Origin: Synechococcales cyanobacterium CNB
GTDB lineage: Bacteria; Planctomycetota; Phycisphaerae; Phycisphaerales; UBA1924
Direction of reading: 5' to 3'
Assembly: GCA_030263455.1 (NCBI GenBank)
Contig: SZOZ01000001.1
Span: 1-64,000, forward strand
DNA: 64,000 bases
Positions 44,487 through 53,493 of this stretch are shown piece after piece. The number at the start of each line of letters is the position of its first letter. Within the stretch, counting starts at the first letter, position 1. The notes under the pieces are model-generated. The model searched no databases. It was not told the origin of the DNA and saw only the letters and a program-made list of their open reading frames with translations. Made by a program: the position numbers and the translations under genes.

Positions 44487-44648
44487 GCGGGAGGGTAGCG
44501 ACGACGCCGGACGGCACGAGAGGTGAAGAGACCTGCCGGGTGTGCGTGTGCGGAGGCGTGCCGCTGGGGAGGGCCGGTCTGCCCGACGCGATCAGAATCC
44601 GCTGACTCGGGTGTGCGCAACCCCGCCCTTCCGCGTTATCCTGCCTGC

Positions 44649-44670
44649 TGCCGCCAAGGTAGCGGCGGCA
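44649..44670 (+). other. stem-loop in the leader of the cytochrome/dockerin gene
   Basis: TGCCGCC-AAGGTAGC-GGCGGCA, a seven-base perfect stem with an eight-base loop, 26 bp before the ATG at 44697. It may influence translation or mRNA stability. Confidence 0.3.
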
Positions 44671-44696
44671 CGTTCGGACTTTGGAGGGCGAGAGCC

Positions 44697-47666
44697 ATGT
44701 CGATCTGTCGGGCGGTTGTGTGGGTTGCCGTCGTGATGACCTCGGTCTCTGCGGTTCGGGCCCAGATGGTCGATCGCGCCATCCCGTGGTTCCCGAACTG
44801 GGAGAACCCGCCCTGCCACCCGCTTGAACTCACACCCGACGGCTCGCTCCTGCTGGTCGTGAACACACCGGACGCCCGGCTGGAGGTCTTCGACGCTCGT
44901 GGCGCTGCACCTTCGTGGATCGGTTCGATTCCGGTCGGGATCGACCCCGTGACGGTTCGCGCCCGGACGGCAAGCGAGGCCTGGGTCGTCAACCACGTCT
45001 CTGACACGATCAGCATCGTGGACCTGAACACGATGACGGTCGTGCAGACGATCGACACCGACGACGAGCCGTACGACGTGGTCTTCGCGGGCAATCCTCC
45101 ACGGGCTTTCGTGACCTGCTCCCAGGCCGACCTTGTGCAGGTCTTCGACCCGCTGAATCCGTCCACACCGATCACGCAGGTGCCGATCCTCGGTGAGGAT
45201 CCGCGAGCGATGGCCGTCAGCCCCGACGGCTCGACGGTCTACGTTGCCATCTTCGAATCCGGCAACGGATCGACGCTGCTCGGCGGAGGCATCGAGGTCT
45301 TCACGACGCTCGACTTCCCACCGAACGTCGTGAACCATCCGAGCGGACCCTACGGTGGGCTGAATCCGCCCCCGAACTCGGGCAACGGGTTTGAGCCGCC
45401 GCTGAATCCGAACCTGCCGCCGCCGCCGGGGGTCGGACTGATCGTGAAGAAGGACGATCATGGCCGATGGCGGGATGACAACGGCACGGATTGGACCGAG
45501 TTTGTCTCAGGCTCTTCGGCCGCGCTCTCGGGCCGACCGGTCGGATGGGACGTTCCCGACCGCGACCTTGCGGTGATCGATGCGAACTCGCTCTCGGTCA
45601 GTTATGTGCGACGGCTGATGAACGTCTGCATGGCGATCGGCGTGAATCCTGCCACGGGTGTCGTCACGGTCGTCGGTACGGACGCGATCAACGAAATCCG
45701 GTTCGAGCCGAACGTGGCGGGCCGGTTCGTGCGAGTTCACGCCGCGATGGTCGATCCCGCCGCGCCGGATTCGCCGTGGATCGTCGATCTCAATCCGCAC
45801 CTGGACTATTCGACCAACCGTGTGCCGATGATGGAGCGCGTGCGCTCGGTCGGCGATCCGCGCGCCATCGTCTGGCGGGCCGACGGCTCGGTCGGCTACG
45901 TCGCGGGCATGGGGTCGAACAACCTCATCGTCATCGACCCGGCGGGCAACAGGGCGGGCCTTGGGGACACGATCCCCGTTGGAGCGGGCCCCGCGGGGCT
46001 CGCGCTCGACGAGTCGCGCGGCGTTCTGTATGTCCTCAACCGCTTCGAGGGCACGGTTTCCGTGGTCGATCTCGCCGGCGAGTCCGAGGTCGCTCGGGTT
46101 GCGTTCTTTGATCCGACGCCTTCGGTTGTGCGTCGCGGCCGCGTCCATTTGTACGACACGCACGCCACGAGCGGGCTTGGACAGGCCTCGTGCGCGTCGT
46201 GCCACGTTGACGGGCGCTTGGATCGTCTCGCGTGGGATCTCGGCAACCCGGCCGGTCAGCTCGACCTGCTGAACAACCGGAACCTCGGCGCGGGGATCAC
46301 GGGCCTTGCGCCGCCGACGACCCCGCTCCCGTTCCTGCCGCACCACCCCATGAAGGGGCCGATGACGACGCAGACACTTCAGCACATCATCGGTCTTGAG
46401 CCGCACCATTGGCGCGGCGACCGCGACGGCATCGAGCAGTTCAATCCCGCATTCGTGGGTCTGAACGGCGCGGACGGCCCGCTGACGCCGCAGCAGATGC
46501 AGGACTTCGAGGACTTTCTGGCGACGATCCAGTTTCCACCCAACCCGTTCCGCAATGCCGACAACACGCTTCCGACGAACCTGCCTCTGCCGGGTCACTA
46601 CACGCCGGGGCGGTTCGCGCCGGCCGGCCAGCCGTTGCCGAACGGGAATGCCGTCGCGGGGCGAGACCTGTACCGCTCGACCGCGCGTCGTCTCGACCAG
46701 GGCGTGTTCGCCTGCGTGACGTGCCATACGCTGCCCACCGGCGCGGGGCCGGACGTGACCTGGCAGGGCAATCAGTTCGTGCAGATTCCGCCCGGCCCGC
46801 TCGGCGAGCGCCACCTCGCCCTCGTCTCCGTGGACGGCACCACCAACCGCTCCACGAAGATCCCTCACCTGCGGAACCTGCACGAAAAGGTCGGTATGGA
46901 AATGACGAAGACTGAAAGCCTCGCGGGGTTCGGCTTCCTGCATGACGGCAGCATCGACTCGCTCGCCCGGTTTGTCGCGGAGCCGGCCTTCAACGTGCAG
47001 AACGACCAGGAGATCGCCAACCTGGTCGCCTTCATGCTCTGCCTCTCCGGTTCGGACCTGCCCCCGGGTTCCCCCAACAACATGCTCGTTCCGCCGGGGC
47101 CGCCGAGCCTCGACACCCACGCGGCAGTGGGGATGCAGGTGACGGTCAGGGACTCGGGCGACACGAGCGCCATCATCCGTCTCACGCAACTGCGAGCGCT
47201 CGTGGACGCTTCGCCTCGCATCGGCATGGTCGCCAAGGGCCGCGTCGGCGGGGAGCAGCGGGGCTGGCAGTACTTGGGCGCGGGCAACTTCCAGTCCGAC
47301 CGCGCGTCGCAGCAGCACACGTCGGGCGACCTCGTGTCGATGGCGCAGCCCGGTGGTGGGGAAGTCACGTTCACGATCGTTGTCGCCGGGTCGGCCGCAC
47401 GTCTCGGCATCGACCGCGATCGCGACGGCTGGTTCGACCGCGACGAGATTGACGTCTGCACCGACCCGGCGGACGGCGGCACGTTCCCCGGCGGCCAAGG
47501 CAGCCCGGACGTGAACGGCGACCTCGTCATCAACACGATCGACGTCGTTGTCTACCTCAACGCCTTCGTAGCGGCCGATGCGCTCGCGGACTTCAACCGG
47601 GATGGCGTCGTCAACACGATCGACTTCATTTCGTTCCTGAACGCGTGGTCCGCGGGCTGCCCGTAG
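44697..47666 (+). CDS. secreted beta-propeller / c-type cytochrome protein with GC-type dockerin
   Basis: 989 aa. Signal peptide WVAVVMTSVSAVRAQ. Residues about 50-480 form a YVTN-type beta-propeller (AVSPDGSTVYVAIFESGNGS, VGYVAGMGSNNLIVIDPAGN, LDESRGVLYVLNRFEGTVSV). Two haem-attachment motifs follow: CASCH (499-503) and CVTCH (673-677), each with nearby sequence of the MauG/di-haem peroxidase kind. The last 52 residues (938-989) are a dockerin-like pair of Ca2+-binding loops (DVNGDLVINTID, DFNRDGVVNTID) with the ending FLNAWSAGCP, the GC-type dockerin of Phycisphaerae. GGAGG precedes ATG by nine bases. It likely acts in extracellular electron transfer or as a surface enzyme. Confidence 0.86.
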   Translation: MSICRAVVWVAVVMTSVSAVRAQMVDRAIPWFPNWENPPCHPLELTPDGSLLLVVNTPDARLEVFDARGAAPSWIGSIPVGIDPVTVRARTASEAWVVNHVSDTISIVDLNTMTVVQTIDTDDEPYDVVFAGNPPRAFVTCSQADLVQVFDPLNPSTPITQVPILGEDPRAMAVSPDGSTVYVAIFESGNGSTLLGGGIEVFTTLDFPPNVVNHPSGPYGGLNPPPNSGNGFEPPLNPNLPPPPGVGLIVKKDDHGRWRDDNGTDWTEFVSGSSAALSGRPVGWDVPDRDLAVIDANSLSVSYVRRLMNVCMAIGVNPATGVVTVVGTDAINEIRFEPNVAGRFVRVHAAMVDPAAPDSPWIVDLNPHLDYSTNRVPMMERVRSVGDPRAIVWRADGSVGYVAGMGSNNLIVIDPAGNRAGLGDTIPVGAGPAGLALDESRGVLYVLNRFEGTVSVVDLAGESEVARVAFFDPTPSVVRRGRVHLYDTHATSGLGQASCASCHVDGRLDRLAWDLGNPAGQLDLLNNRNLGAGITGLAPPTTPLPFLPHHPMKGPMTTQTLQHIIGLEPHHWRGDRDGIEQFNPAFVGLNGADGPLTPQQMQDFEDFLATIQFPPNPFRNADNTLPTNLPLPGHYTPGRFAPAGQPLPNGNAVAGRDLYRSTARRLDQGVFACVTCHTLPTGAGPDVTWQGNQFVQIPPGPLGERHLALVSVDGTTNRSTKIPHLRNLHEKVGMEMTKTESLAGFGFLHDGSIDSLARFVAEPAFNVQNDQEIANLVAFMLCLSGSDLPPGSPNNMLVPPGPPSLDTHAAVGMQVTVRDSGDTSAIIRLTQLRALVDASPRIGMVAKGRVGGEQRGWQYLGAGNFQSDRASQQHTSGDLVSMAQPGGGEVTFTIVVAGSAARLGIDRDRDGWFDRDEIDVCTDPADGGTFPGGQGSPDVNGDLVINTIDVVVYLNAFVAADALADFNRDGVVNTIDFISFLNAWSAGCP

Positions 47667-47836
47667 CCGTGCGTGTTCGTGGAACGTCCGCTACGAACGC
47701 ACGCCGACCGCGGCGATCGCTTGGCCTCCCCGAGCCGCCCTCGGCGGCGCTACCCGTGCTATCCTGATCCCGCTGGCGCTCCGCACCCGCGTTGGGATGG
47801 CGGACGCGCCGGACTTCAATCGTTCCGGAGGTTCAG

Positions 47837-48526
47837 ATGAGCGCGAAGTCACTTCTGACGGTCGTGGGCGTGGTCGCAGTGTCGTGTTCGTTCGCTCTCG
47901 GCCAGGCGACGCAGGACGGCAAGCCCGCGGCGGTGAAACCGCCCGCGCAGCCCGAGCAGGCACTTCCTGGCGGGATGAGCGAAGCGGACATGCAGGCGTG
48001 CATCGAGGCCGCCACGCCCGGCAAGATGCACGAGTACCTCGTGCAGGGCGTCGGCACGTGGGCGGGCAAGGTCACCATGTGGATGGCGCCGGGGACCGAG
48101 CCTTCGGTGAGCACGTGCACGACCACAATCACCTCGATCATGGACGGGCGGTTCATCAAGGTCGAGACCGCCGGTGAGATGCCCGGCATGGGGCCGTTCA
48201 TGGGCTTCGGACTCACGGGCTACGACAACGTCTCGCAGAAGTTCCAGAGCACGTGGATCGACAACTTCGGCACCGGCATGATGACCGGAAGCGGCGAGCT
48301 CGATACCGACGGTAAGACGCTCAGCTGGAAGTTCATCTACAACTGTCCGATTACCAAGAAGCCCACCATCATGCGGGAGGTCGAGCGGCGCACCGGCAAG
48401 GACACGATGACGCTCGAGATGTTCGGGCCGGACCCCGCCACAGGCAAGGAGTTCAAGATGATGGAGATCGCGTACACGCGCGCTCCCGCCGCCGCACCTC
48501 GCACCATCTCCGGCTCGACCCGCTGA
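47837..48526 (+). CDS. exported DUF1579 family protein
   Basis: 229 aa. Signal peptide LLTVVGVVAVSCSFALGQ. The DUF1579 fold is visible in GVGTWAGKVTMWMAPGTEPS, TTTITSIMDGRFIKVETAGE, GLTGYDNVSQKFQSTWIDNF and TMTLEMFGPDPATGKEFKMM. The function of DUF1579 is unknown. ATG 47837 has GGAGG five bases upstream. A clear terminator follows. Confidence 0.86.
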   Translation: MSAKSLLTVVGVVAVSCSFALGQATQDGKPAAVKPPAQPEQALPGGMSEADMQACIEAATPGKMHEYLVQGVGTWAGKVTMWMAPGTEPSVSTCTTTITSIMDGRFIKVETAGEMPGMGPFMGFGLTGYDNVSQKFQSTWIDNFGTGMMTGSGELDTDGKTLSWKFIYNCPITKKPTIMREVERRTGKDTMTLEMFGPDPATGKEFKMMEIAYTRAPAAAPRTISGSTR

Positions 48527-48573
48527 CCGGGCTGCGCTCGCGCATTCGCGCGCGACATCCACGCAGGACACGC

Positions 48574-48610
48574 CGCCCCGCGTCCGTTCCCACGGCGCGG
48601 GGCGTTTCAT
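48574..48610 (+). terminator. rho-independent terminator of the DUF1579 gene
   Basis: Stem CGCCCCGCG (48574-48582) with CGCGGGGCG (48596-48604), 13-base loop, then TTTCAT. It lies 48 bp after the stop codon. Confidence 0.6.
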
Positions 48611-48665
48611 TCCCTTCCGCATCCCGCCCCGCGGGGCTGCCTCCGACCCGTATACTCCCCGCCCG

Positions 48666-50078
48666 ATGACGATCGTCGCGCTCGGCATCCTGGCCTTCGT
48701 CGCCGTCCAGCTCGGCATCGGCGTCTGGGCGTCGCGGCGAATCGCCTCCGGCGACGACTATCTCGTCGCGGGCAGGCGTCTGGGCGTTGGGCTTGCCGGC
48801 TTCTCCATCTTTGCAACGTGGTTCGCTGCCGAGAGCATCATGGGTGCGTCCGCCTCCATCGCTGCGGACGGCCTCGCCGGCGGCCGGGCCGACCCGCTCG
48901 GTTACGGGATATGCCTGCTGCTGCTCGGTTTCTTCTTCGCGGCCCGCATGAGAAGGACGGAGAGCGCGACGCTCGCCGAGGTTTTCCGCGGGCGCTACGG
49001 CGTCGGAGCGGAACGTATCGCCGCACTCGTCATGATCCCGACATCTCTCATCTGGGGCGCGGCCCAGATCAAGGCCTTCGGCCACGTTCTCGCATTTGAA
49101 ACGCCGCTCGCCGTGGACGGCGCAATCATCGTCGCCGCCGTGCTCGTCATCACCTACACGCTCCTGGGCGGTCTTCTCGGCGACGTCATCACCGATGCCG
49201 TGCAGGGTTCGATCGTCCTCGTCGGCGTGCTGGCGATGGCGGTCGCTCTCGTGATGCGATTCGGCGGGCCGGCCGAGGCCGTCGCCATGATCGAACCCAC
49301 GCAACTCGCGCTCGTGCCCGCCGGCGAGTCGATCTGGACGAGGCTCGACACCTGGCTCGTGCCGGTCATCGGCGCGCTGATCGTGCAGGAGACGGCGTCA
49401 CGGGTTCTCGCATGCCGAACCGCGACCGTCGCGCGCAACGCCGCTCTCATGGGCGGAGGCCTGTATCTGGTCTTCGGCGCGGTGCCGGTCGTCATCGGCC
49501 TGCTCGGCGCACACCTCGGCATGGACCTCTCTGAGGACGCGCAGGACTCGTTCATCCCGGTGGCCGCGCGAGAACTGCTGCACCCCGTCGTCTACGTGGT
49601 GTTCGTCGGCGCGCTGGTCTCCGCGATTCTCTCGACCGTCGATTCCACAATCCTCGCCATCGGCGCCCTGGTCTCGAACGACCTGCTCCCCGCGCGCATG
49701 ATGACGCAGCGTCGCCGGCTCGTCGCGGCGAGGCTCGTCGTCGTCCTGTCGGGCGTCGCGTGCTGCCTCATCGCCCTTCGAGGGACGAGCATCCTCGACC
49801 TCGTCATGGAGAGCGATTCGTTCGGTACCGCGGGCATCGCCGTCGTCGGCGTGATGGGCCTGCTGACCGGCTTCGGCGGCCTGTGGGCGGCCTCGGCGAC
49901 GCTCATCGTCGGCATCGCCAGCGCGCTGGTGTTCAACTACCTCTTCCCGATCGACGCGCCGTTCATGGCGTCGCTCGGATGCTCCGCGGGGACGTTCTTC
50001 GTCATCGGGTTGGCGGAAAAAAGGCGCGGAAAGGGGTGTCGGGCGCCCCGTGGCGGCACCGCCGCCGATGTCGGCTGA
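48666..50078 (+). CDS. sodium:solute symporter family protein
   Basis: 470 aa with about 12 membrane helices. SSS-family landmarks: DDYLVAGRRLGVGLAGFSIF, ATWFAAESIMGASASIAADG, SLIWGAAQIKAFGHVLAF, GGLLGDVITDAVQGSIVLVG and SAILSTVDSTILAIGALVSN (core Na+-site helix). Substrate is not predictable; candidates are amino acids, sugars, solutes or carboxylates. The start is ATG 48666. The last 20 residues are Arg/Gly-rich cytoplasmic tail. It is convergent with the tRNA gene. Confidence 0.9.
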   Translation: MTIVALGILAFVAVQLGIGVWASRRIASGDDYLVAGRRLGVGLAGFSIFATWFAAESIMGASASIAADGLAGGRADPLGYGICLLLLGFFFAARMRRTESATLAEVFRGRYGVGAERIAALVMIPTSLIWGAAQIKAFGHVLAFETPLAVDGAIIVAAVLVITYTLLGGLLGDVITDAVQGSIVLVGVLAMAVALVMRFGGPAEAVAMIEPTQLALVPAGESIWTRLDTWLVPVIGALIVQETASRVLACRTATVARNAALMGGGLYLVFGAVPVVIGLLGAHLGMDLSEDAQDSFIPVAARELLHPVVYVVFVGALVSAILSTVDSTILAIGALVSNDLLPARMMTQRRRLVAARLVVVLSGVACCLIALRGTSILDLVMESDSFGTAGIAVVGVMGLLTGFGGLWAASATLIVGIASALVFNYLFPIDAPFMASLGCSAGTFFVIGLAEKRRGKGCRAPRGGTAADVG

Positions 50079-50086
50079 CCGGGAAA

Positions 50087-50158
50087 GCGGGCGAAGGGAC
50101 TCGAACCCTCGACATTCAGCTTGGAAGGCTGACGCTCTACCAACTGAGCTACGCCCGC
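50087..50158 (-). tRNA. tRNA-Gly (anticodon TCC)
   Basis: 72-nt cloverleaf on the minus strand: acceptor stem GCGGGCG paired with CGCCCGC, D-arm AGCTCAGTTGGTAGAGC, anticodon stem-loop CAGCCTTCCAAGCTG with TCC in the loop (reads GGA/GGN glycine codons), and T-arm GAGGGTTCGAGTCCCTT. The 3' CCA is not encoded; the next bases are TTTC. Confidence 0.93.
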
Positions 50159-50188
50159 AAAGGCGGAGTGATTGTACCGCGCCTGTGG

Positions 50189-51739
50189 TCAGCGTGCCGC
50201 CACTCGCCCGAACTGGTCGAGAATCGCCGACGCGACCCGCACCGATCCGAGGCCGGACTCGTACGGCAGGCGCACCCACGGCACCCCCCGCGATCGACAC
50301 GACTCGACGACCGCGTCCGTCTGCGAGTGGCTCAGCCACCGTGTCACCAGCACAAGGTCAGGGCGCGCCGCCGCGATCCGGGAGCCGAGGTCCGCGTTCG
50401 ACTTGTCGGCCTGAGCCTCCACGCGAGTTACTTCCTCAAGGTCGAAGTCCCGCTCCAGGCGTTGGCGCTGCGCCGGGTAGTCCAGCCCGCCCGCGATCGC
50501 CATGCGCTTGATTCCTCGGCGCTGCAGGAGCGCGGCCGCCTCGGCGACGATCGGTTCGAGCGGCGCGTCTGTTGCCGAGTCATCCGTTTGTATGCTCGAC
50601 TCAGCGCGCGCGCGCGCGTGCGCCAGAGCCTCGGTGAACTCGGGGGACGCGTTCACGCCGGGATCGAGCACGCCCACGGCTGGAGCCAAGGCCCGCATCA
50701 ATCGGCCCTCATTCGTTCGCACACCGAGCGAGACGGCCCCGCGTACGAGCTCGTCCATCCGCTGCACTTCGTCAGGGGCGGGCAGCGGTTCGGTCGCGAT
50801 GCGCTCCGCCTTGTACCTGAGGTTGTCGAGGATCTTTTGAACCTTCAGCGATGACTCGAGCGCGGCGAGTTCGGCCTTCAGCGCGGCCTTGACGGCGGCG
50901 GCATCAGCGGGGTCCGCCACGTCGTCGCGGCGCATGTACCGCTCGACCAGGATGCCGCAGCGTTCCTCCGACGTGAGCGTGCGGAGCCAGCGGAACATCG
51001 CCAGCTGATCCGTGTCCACTTCGTCCCGGTGCTCATCGACGAAGCGCCGGATGGCGGACTGCGACTGGGCCATCAGGGCGAAGTGCCGTTCAAGGTCGCC
51101 GCCAGGACGGATGCGCCCCGCCTTGTCGAGTGCTCGCCCCAGTTCGGCCGCGATGGCGAGCGCTTCGTACGCCAATACTCCGAGCGCGAGGCGTTCCGGA
51201 TCACGCCGCTTCGGGTCGAACATCCACAAGTCGCCGGGGGTAGCGCCGGTCTCGCGCACGCGATCGATCTGCGCCATCAGCCGCTCGGCTGCCGCGCCGG
51301 GTGGCGCAGCGCACGCCTGTGCTTTGAGCGTCGCCGACCGCCGCACCAGTTCGAGATCGGGCAGGTCCGCCGTTGTCACCGGCGCGCTACGCGGCGCGGG
51401 CGGGTGGGTCATGATCGGCGAAGGCTCAGGTCGGTCGATCGGCCTCACTGCGTGGACGGTGCTTCCCTGCAGCACCGTCTCGACCGGGTCCGAATCGCCG
51501 ATACGGAACTCCAAAACCTGCTTCGGACCCCGGATCTGCTCCTTTGGCTGCACAACCTGCACTACGGGTTTCGACTCCGGAGCCTGGGTCTCGCGCGGGG
51601 GCGCGGCGGTCGTCGGCGCGAACAGTAAACCGGCCACGCGCTGGGCCGCCCGCTTCAACTCGGCGTCGGATTCCAACGCATCCGCTATCGCATTCAAGAG
51701 TGTCTTGAGAACGCCCGTTACGTTTTTTTGCTCGCTCAT
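50189..51739 (-). CDS. uncharacterised protein with C-terminal DUF2325-like domain
   Basis: 516 aa. Residues 1-130 include a helical start (TGVLKTLLNAIADALESDAE) and a Pro-rich linker. The middle 250 residues are helical. The C-terminal domain (about residues 405-510) has KRMAIAGGLDYPAQRQRLER, PDLVLVTRWLSHSQTDAVVE and CRSRGVPWVRLPYESGLGSV. This matches the DUF2325 pattern (GG-x-x-R, then V-x-x-S-H, then a strand with P). A CG/GC-alternating tract lies in the coding sequence near 50604-50621. It is upstream of, and apparently separate from, the methyltransferase fusion. Confidence 0.7.
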   Translation of the reverse strand: MSEQKNVTGVLKTLLNAIADALESDAELKRAAQRVAGLLFAPTTAAPPRETQAPESKPVVQVVQPKEQIRGPKQVLEFRIGDSDPVETVLQGSTVHAVRPIDRPEPSPIMTHPPAPRSAPVTTADLPDLELVRRSATLKAQACAAPPGAAAERLMAQIDRVRETGATPGDLWMFDPKRRDPERLALGVLAYEALAIAAELGRALDKAGRIRPGGDLERHFALMAQSQSAIRRFVDEHRDEVDTDQLAMFRWLRTLTSEERCGILVERYMRRDDVADPADAAAVKAALKAELAALESSLKVQKILDNLRYKAERIATEPLPAPDEVQRMDELVRGAVSLGVRTNEGRLMRALAPAVGVLDPGVNASPEFTEALAHARARAESSIQTDDSATDAPLEPIVAEAAALLQRRGIKRMAIAGGLDYPAQRQRLERDFDLEEVTRVEAQADKSNADLGSRIAAARPDLVLVTRWLSHSQTDAVVESCRSRGVPWVRLPYESGLGSVRVASAILDQFGRVAAR

Positions 51740-51780
51740 TGCACCATCCTAATCTTAGCGCTGGGGTTCAACTTCCTGCA

Positions 51781-53493
51781 TCATCTCGCGACTTCATGTA
51801 CACGTGCACGCGCGCGCAGCGCAAGGAATAGCGGGATTTCGCCGCGGGCACGATTCTCCTCGTCAGCCCTCGGCCCCGGCCGGCTCACGCGGCGGCTGAT
51901 CCACTCATCGACCGAGTCGATCATGAATCCCGCATCCGCCAGCCGCGCCGCGTACCAGCCCACGGGTCGGAGGAAGGTCGGTGTCGTGATGGCCTGCGCC
52001 CCCGCGGCCGTGCCGCCAGGGTTCATCACGATCTCGCGTCTTTCAAGCGAGAGATAGGCGTCCACCCGGCGATACTGCCTGGCAGAGCCGTCGGGAGCCT
52101 TGTCCCACCCCCATGCCGTGCGACCGGGGGCGCGAAACGCGGGGTGCAGCACCACGACGACCAGCGGCGCTGCGGGCTTCAGCAGCATGGCGCATCCCCG
52201 CAGCAGCGGCTCGACGGGGTCGATGTTCATCAGTGCCATCACGCACGCTGCCGCATCGAAGGAGGCCGGCCCGCCGAGGTCGTCGATCATCCCGGGCAGT
52301 TCCCTGGCGTCCGCGACCAGGAACTGTCCCAGGGGCCCCGACCGCGCGGTCGCGGCCTCGATCAGCCGCTGCGAGGCGTCTATGCCGACGGTCTGCATGC
52401 CCCGTTCATTCAAGAGTCTCGACAGCACGCCCTGGCCGCAAGCCACGTCCAGAACTCGCGCCCCAGCCGCACATCCGAGGAGACGGAAGGTGCCGGGAAG
52501 GATGACTTGCTCATAGTGGTCGCTGCCTCGCTCGGCGATCAGTTCGTCGTACCACTCCGCGACATCCTCCCAGCCGACGTTGGCACTCCCGGTGCGGGAG
52601 TCTCGCTCGGCCGCACTCTCGTCGCCCACGGCACGCCGGAACTCGGGCGGCGGAGGGCTGCTGAACCGGACCGATTGCTTCGTTCCAGGGTGCGTGAACG
52701 ACAACTCGGCGATGTGCAGCCCGAGCCGGTCGATCGTCCGCCGTCCGCCCGGCTCCGGTCGCCCGTAGAGCCGGTCGCCCACAATCGGGTGGCCCAGTTC
52801 GGCCATGTGCACGCGGGCCTGATGCGGCCTGTCGGTTTCCAGGCGCAACCGCAGCAGACTCAGCCCGTTTGCACTTCGGACCAGCCGATAGTGTGTCCGC
52901 GCCGACGCGGCAGCGCGGGACGGGCCTCGGCGCGGCCCGGGCGCGGCACGCGGCCCGGAGAACTCGTCCGTCCGGATGCTGTGCCACAGCCCGTCACGGT
53001 CGCGCCGCAGCTGCGTCTGGATCGTCCCGTCGGCGGTCCCCTCACCTGCTTTCATTTCGCCGAGCACGAGGGTGTACGCAAGGCGGTCCGCTTTCCGGCT
53101 CGTGAACTCCGACTTGATCGATTCGGCAATCGGCACCGACCGCGCGAAGACCGCCAGCCCTGACGCATCGTTCTCGGGTGAATACACAAGGCGAAGTCCG
53201 CGCGCTTCGCTTCCGGCGATCGACCTTCGCAACCAGCCGATCAGCGTCGCACCGGCGGGGGGGCCGGGCGTGCCCGAGCGGCTGGGGAGCGGCGCCATGC
53301 CGGCAGGCTTGCTTACCACGATCAGGTGCTCGTCCTCGTGGATCACCGTCGGGCGGCCGACAGGGCGCGACGGCCGATCGCGCGATCCAACCGACGGTGC
53401 GCGAGCGGAACGCGGTTCCCGAGGCGCGGCCCCGCCCGGTCCCGAACGCCGAAACGCCGGGCGTCGATCCGTCGGCTCACGACCCTGCGGCAT
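51781..53493 (-). CDS. RluA-type pseudouridine synthase-like domain fused to a methyltransferase
   Basis: 570 aa. Residues 45-285 are an RluA-family fold: IHEDEHLIVVSKPAGMAPLP, RPHQARVHMAELGHPIVGDR and LYGR. In the catalytic motif, normally H-R-L-D-x-x-T-S-G, this protein has Y-S-P-E-N-D-A-S-G (residues 104-112), so the catalytic Asp is replaced by Glu107 and the flanking Arg is lost. Residues about 305-560 are a class I methyltransferase: VLDVACGQGVLSRLLNERG (motif I), QTVGIDASQRLIEAA and LLKPAAPLVVVVLHPAFR. A role as an rRNA or tRNA methyltransferase with a dead pseudouridine-synthase RNA-binding module is inference. Its 5' end overlaps the coaB stop. Confidence 0.85.
   Translation of the reverse strand: MPQGREPTDRRPAFRRSGPGGAAPREPRSARAPSVGSRDRPSRPVGRPTVIHEDEHLIVVSKPAGMAPLPSRSGTPGPPAGATLIGWLRRSIAGSEARGLRLVYSPENDASGLAVFARSVPIAESIKSEFTSRKADRLAYTLVLGEMKAGEGTADGTIQTQLRRDRDGLWHSIRTDEFSGPRAAPGPRRGPSRAAASARTHYRLVRSANGLSLLRLRLETDRPHQARVHMAELGHPIVGDRLYGRPEPGGRRTIDRLGLHIAELSFTHPGTKQSVRFSSPPPPEFRRAVGDESAAERDSRTGSANVGWEDVAEWYDELIAERGSDHYEQVILPGTFRLLGCAAGARVLDVACGQGVLSRLLNERGMQTVGIDASQRLIEAATARSGPLGQFLVADARELPGMIDDLGGPASFDAAACVMALMNIDPVEPLLRGCAMLLKPAAPLVVVVLHPAFRAPGRTAWGWDKAPDGSARQYRRVDAYLSLERREIVMNPGGTAAGAQAITTPTFLRPVGWYAARLADAGFMIDSVDEWISRRVSRPGPRADEENRARGEIPLFLALRARARVHEVAR
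51796..51817. repeat. alternating purine-pyrimidine tract
   Basis: 22 bp of strict alternation, TGTACACGTGCACGCGCGCG then CA, inside the last codons of the methyltransferase fusion. Such tracts can adopt Z-DNA; no function is assigned. A CG-rich shorter relative is at 50604-50621. Confidence 0.6.

Noticed and set aside
44697-47666. Cytochrome c peroxidase (MauG) as the name for the whole protein
   Set aside because: Two haem motifs are present but the first half is a beta-propeller and the end a dockerin, so the single-family name would mislead.
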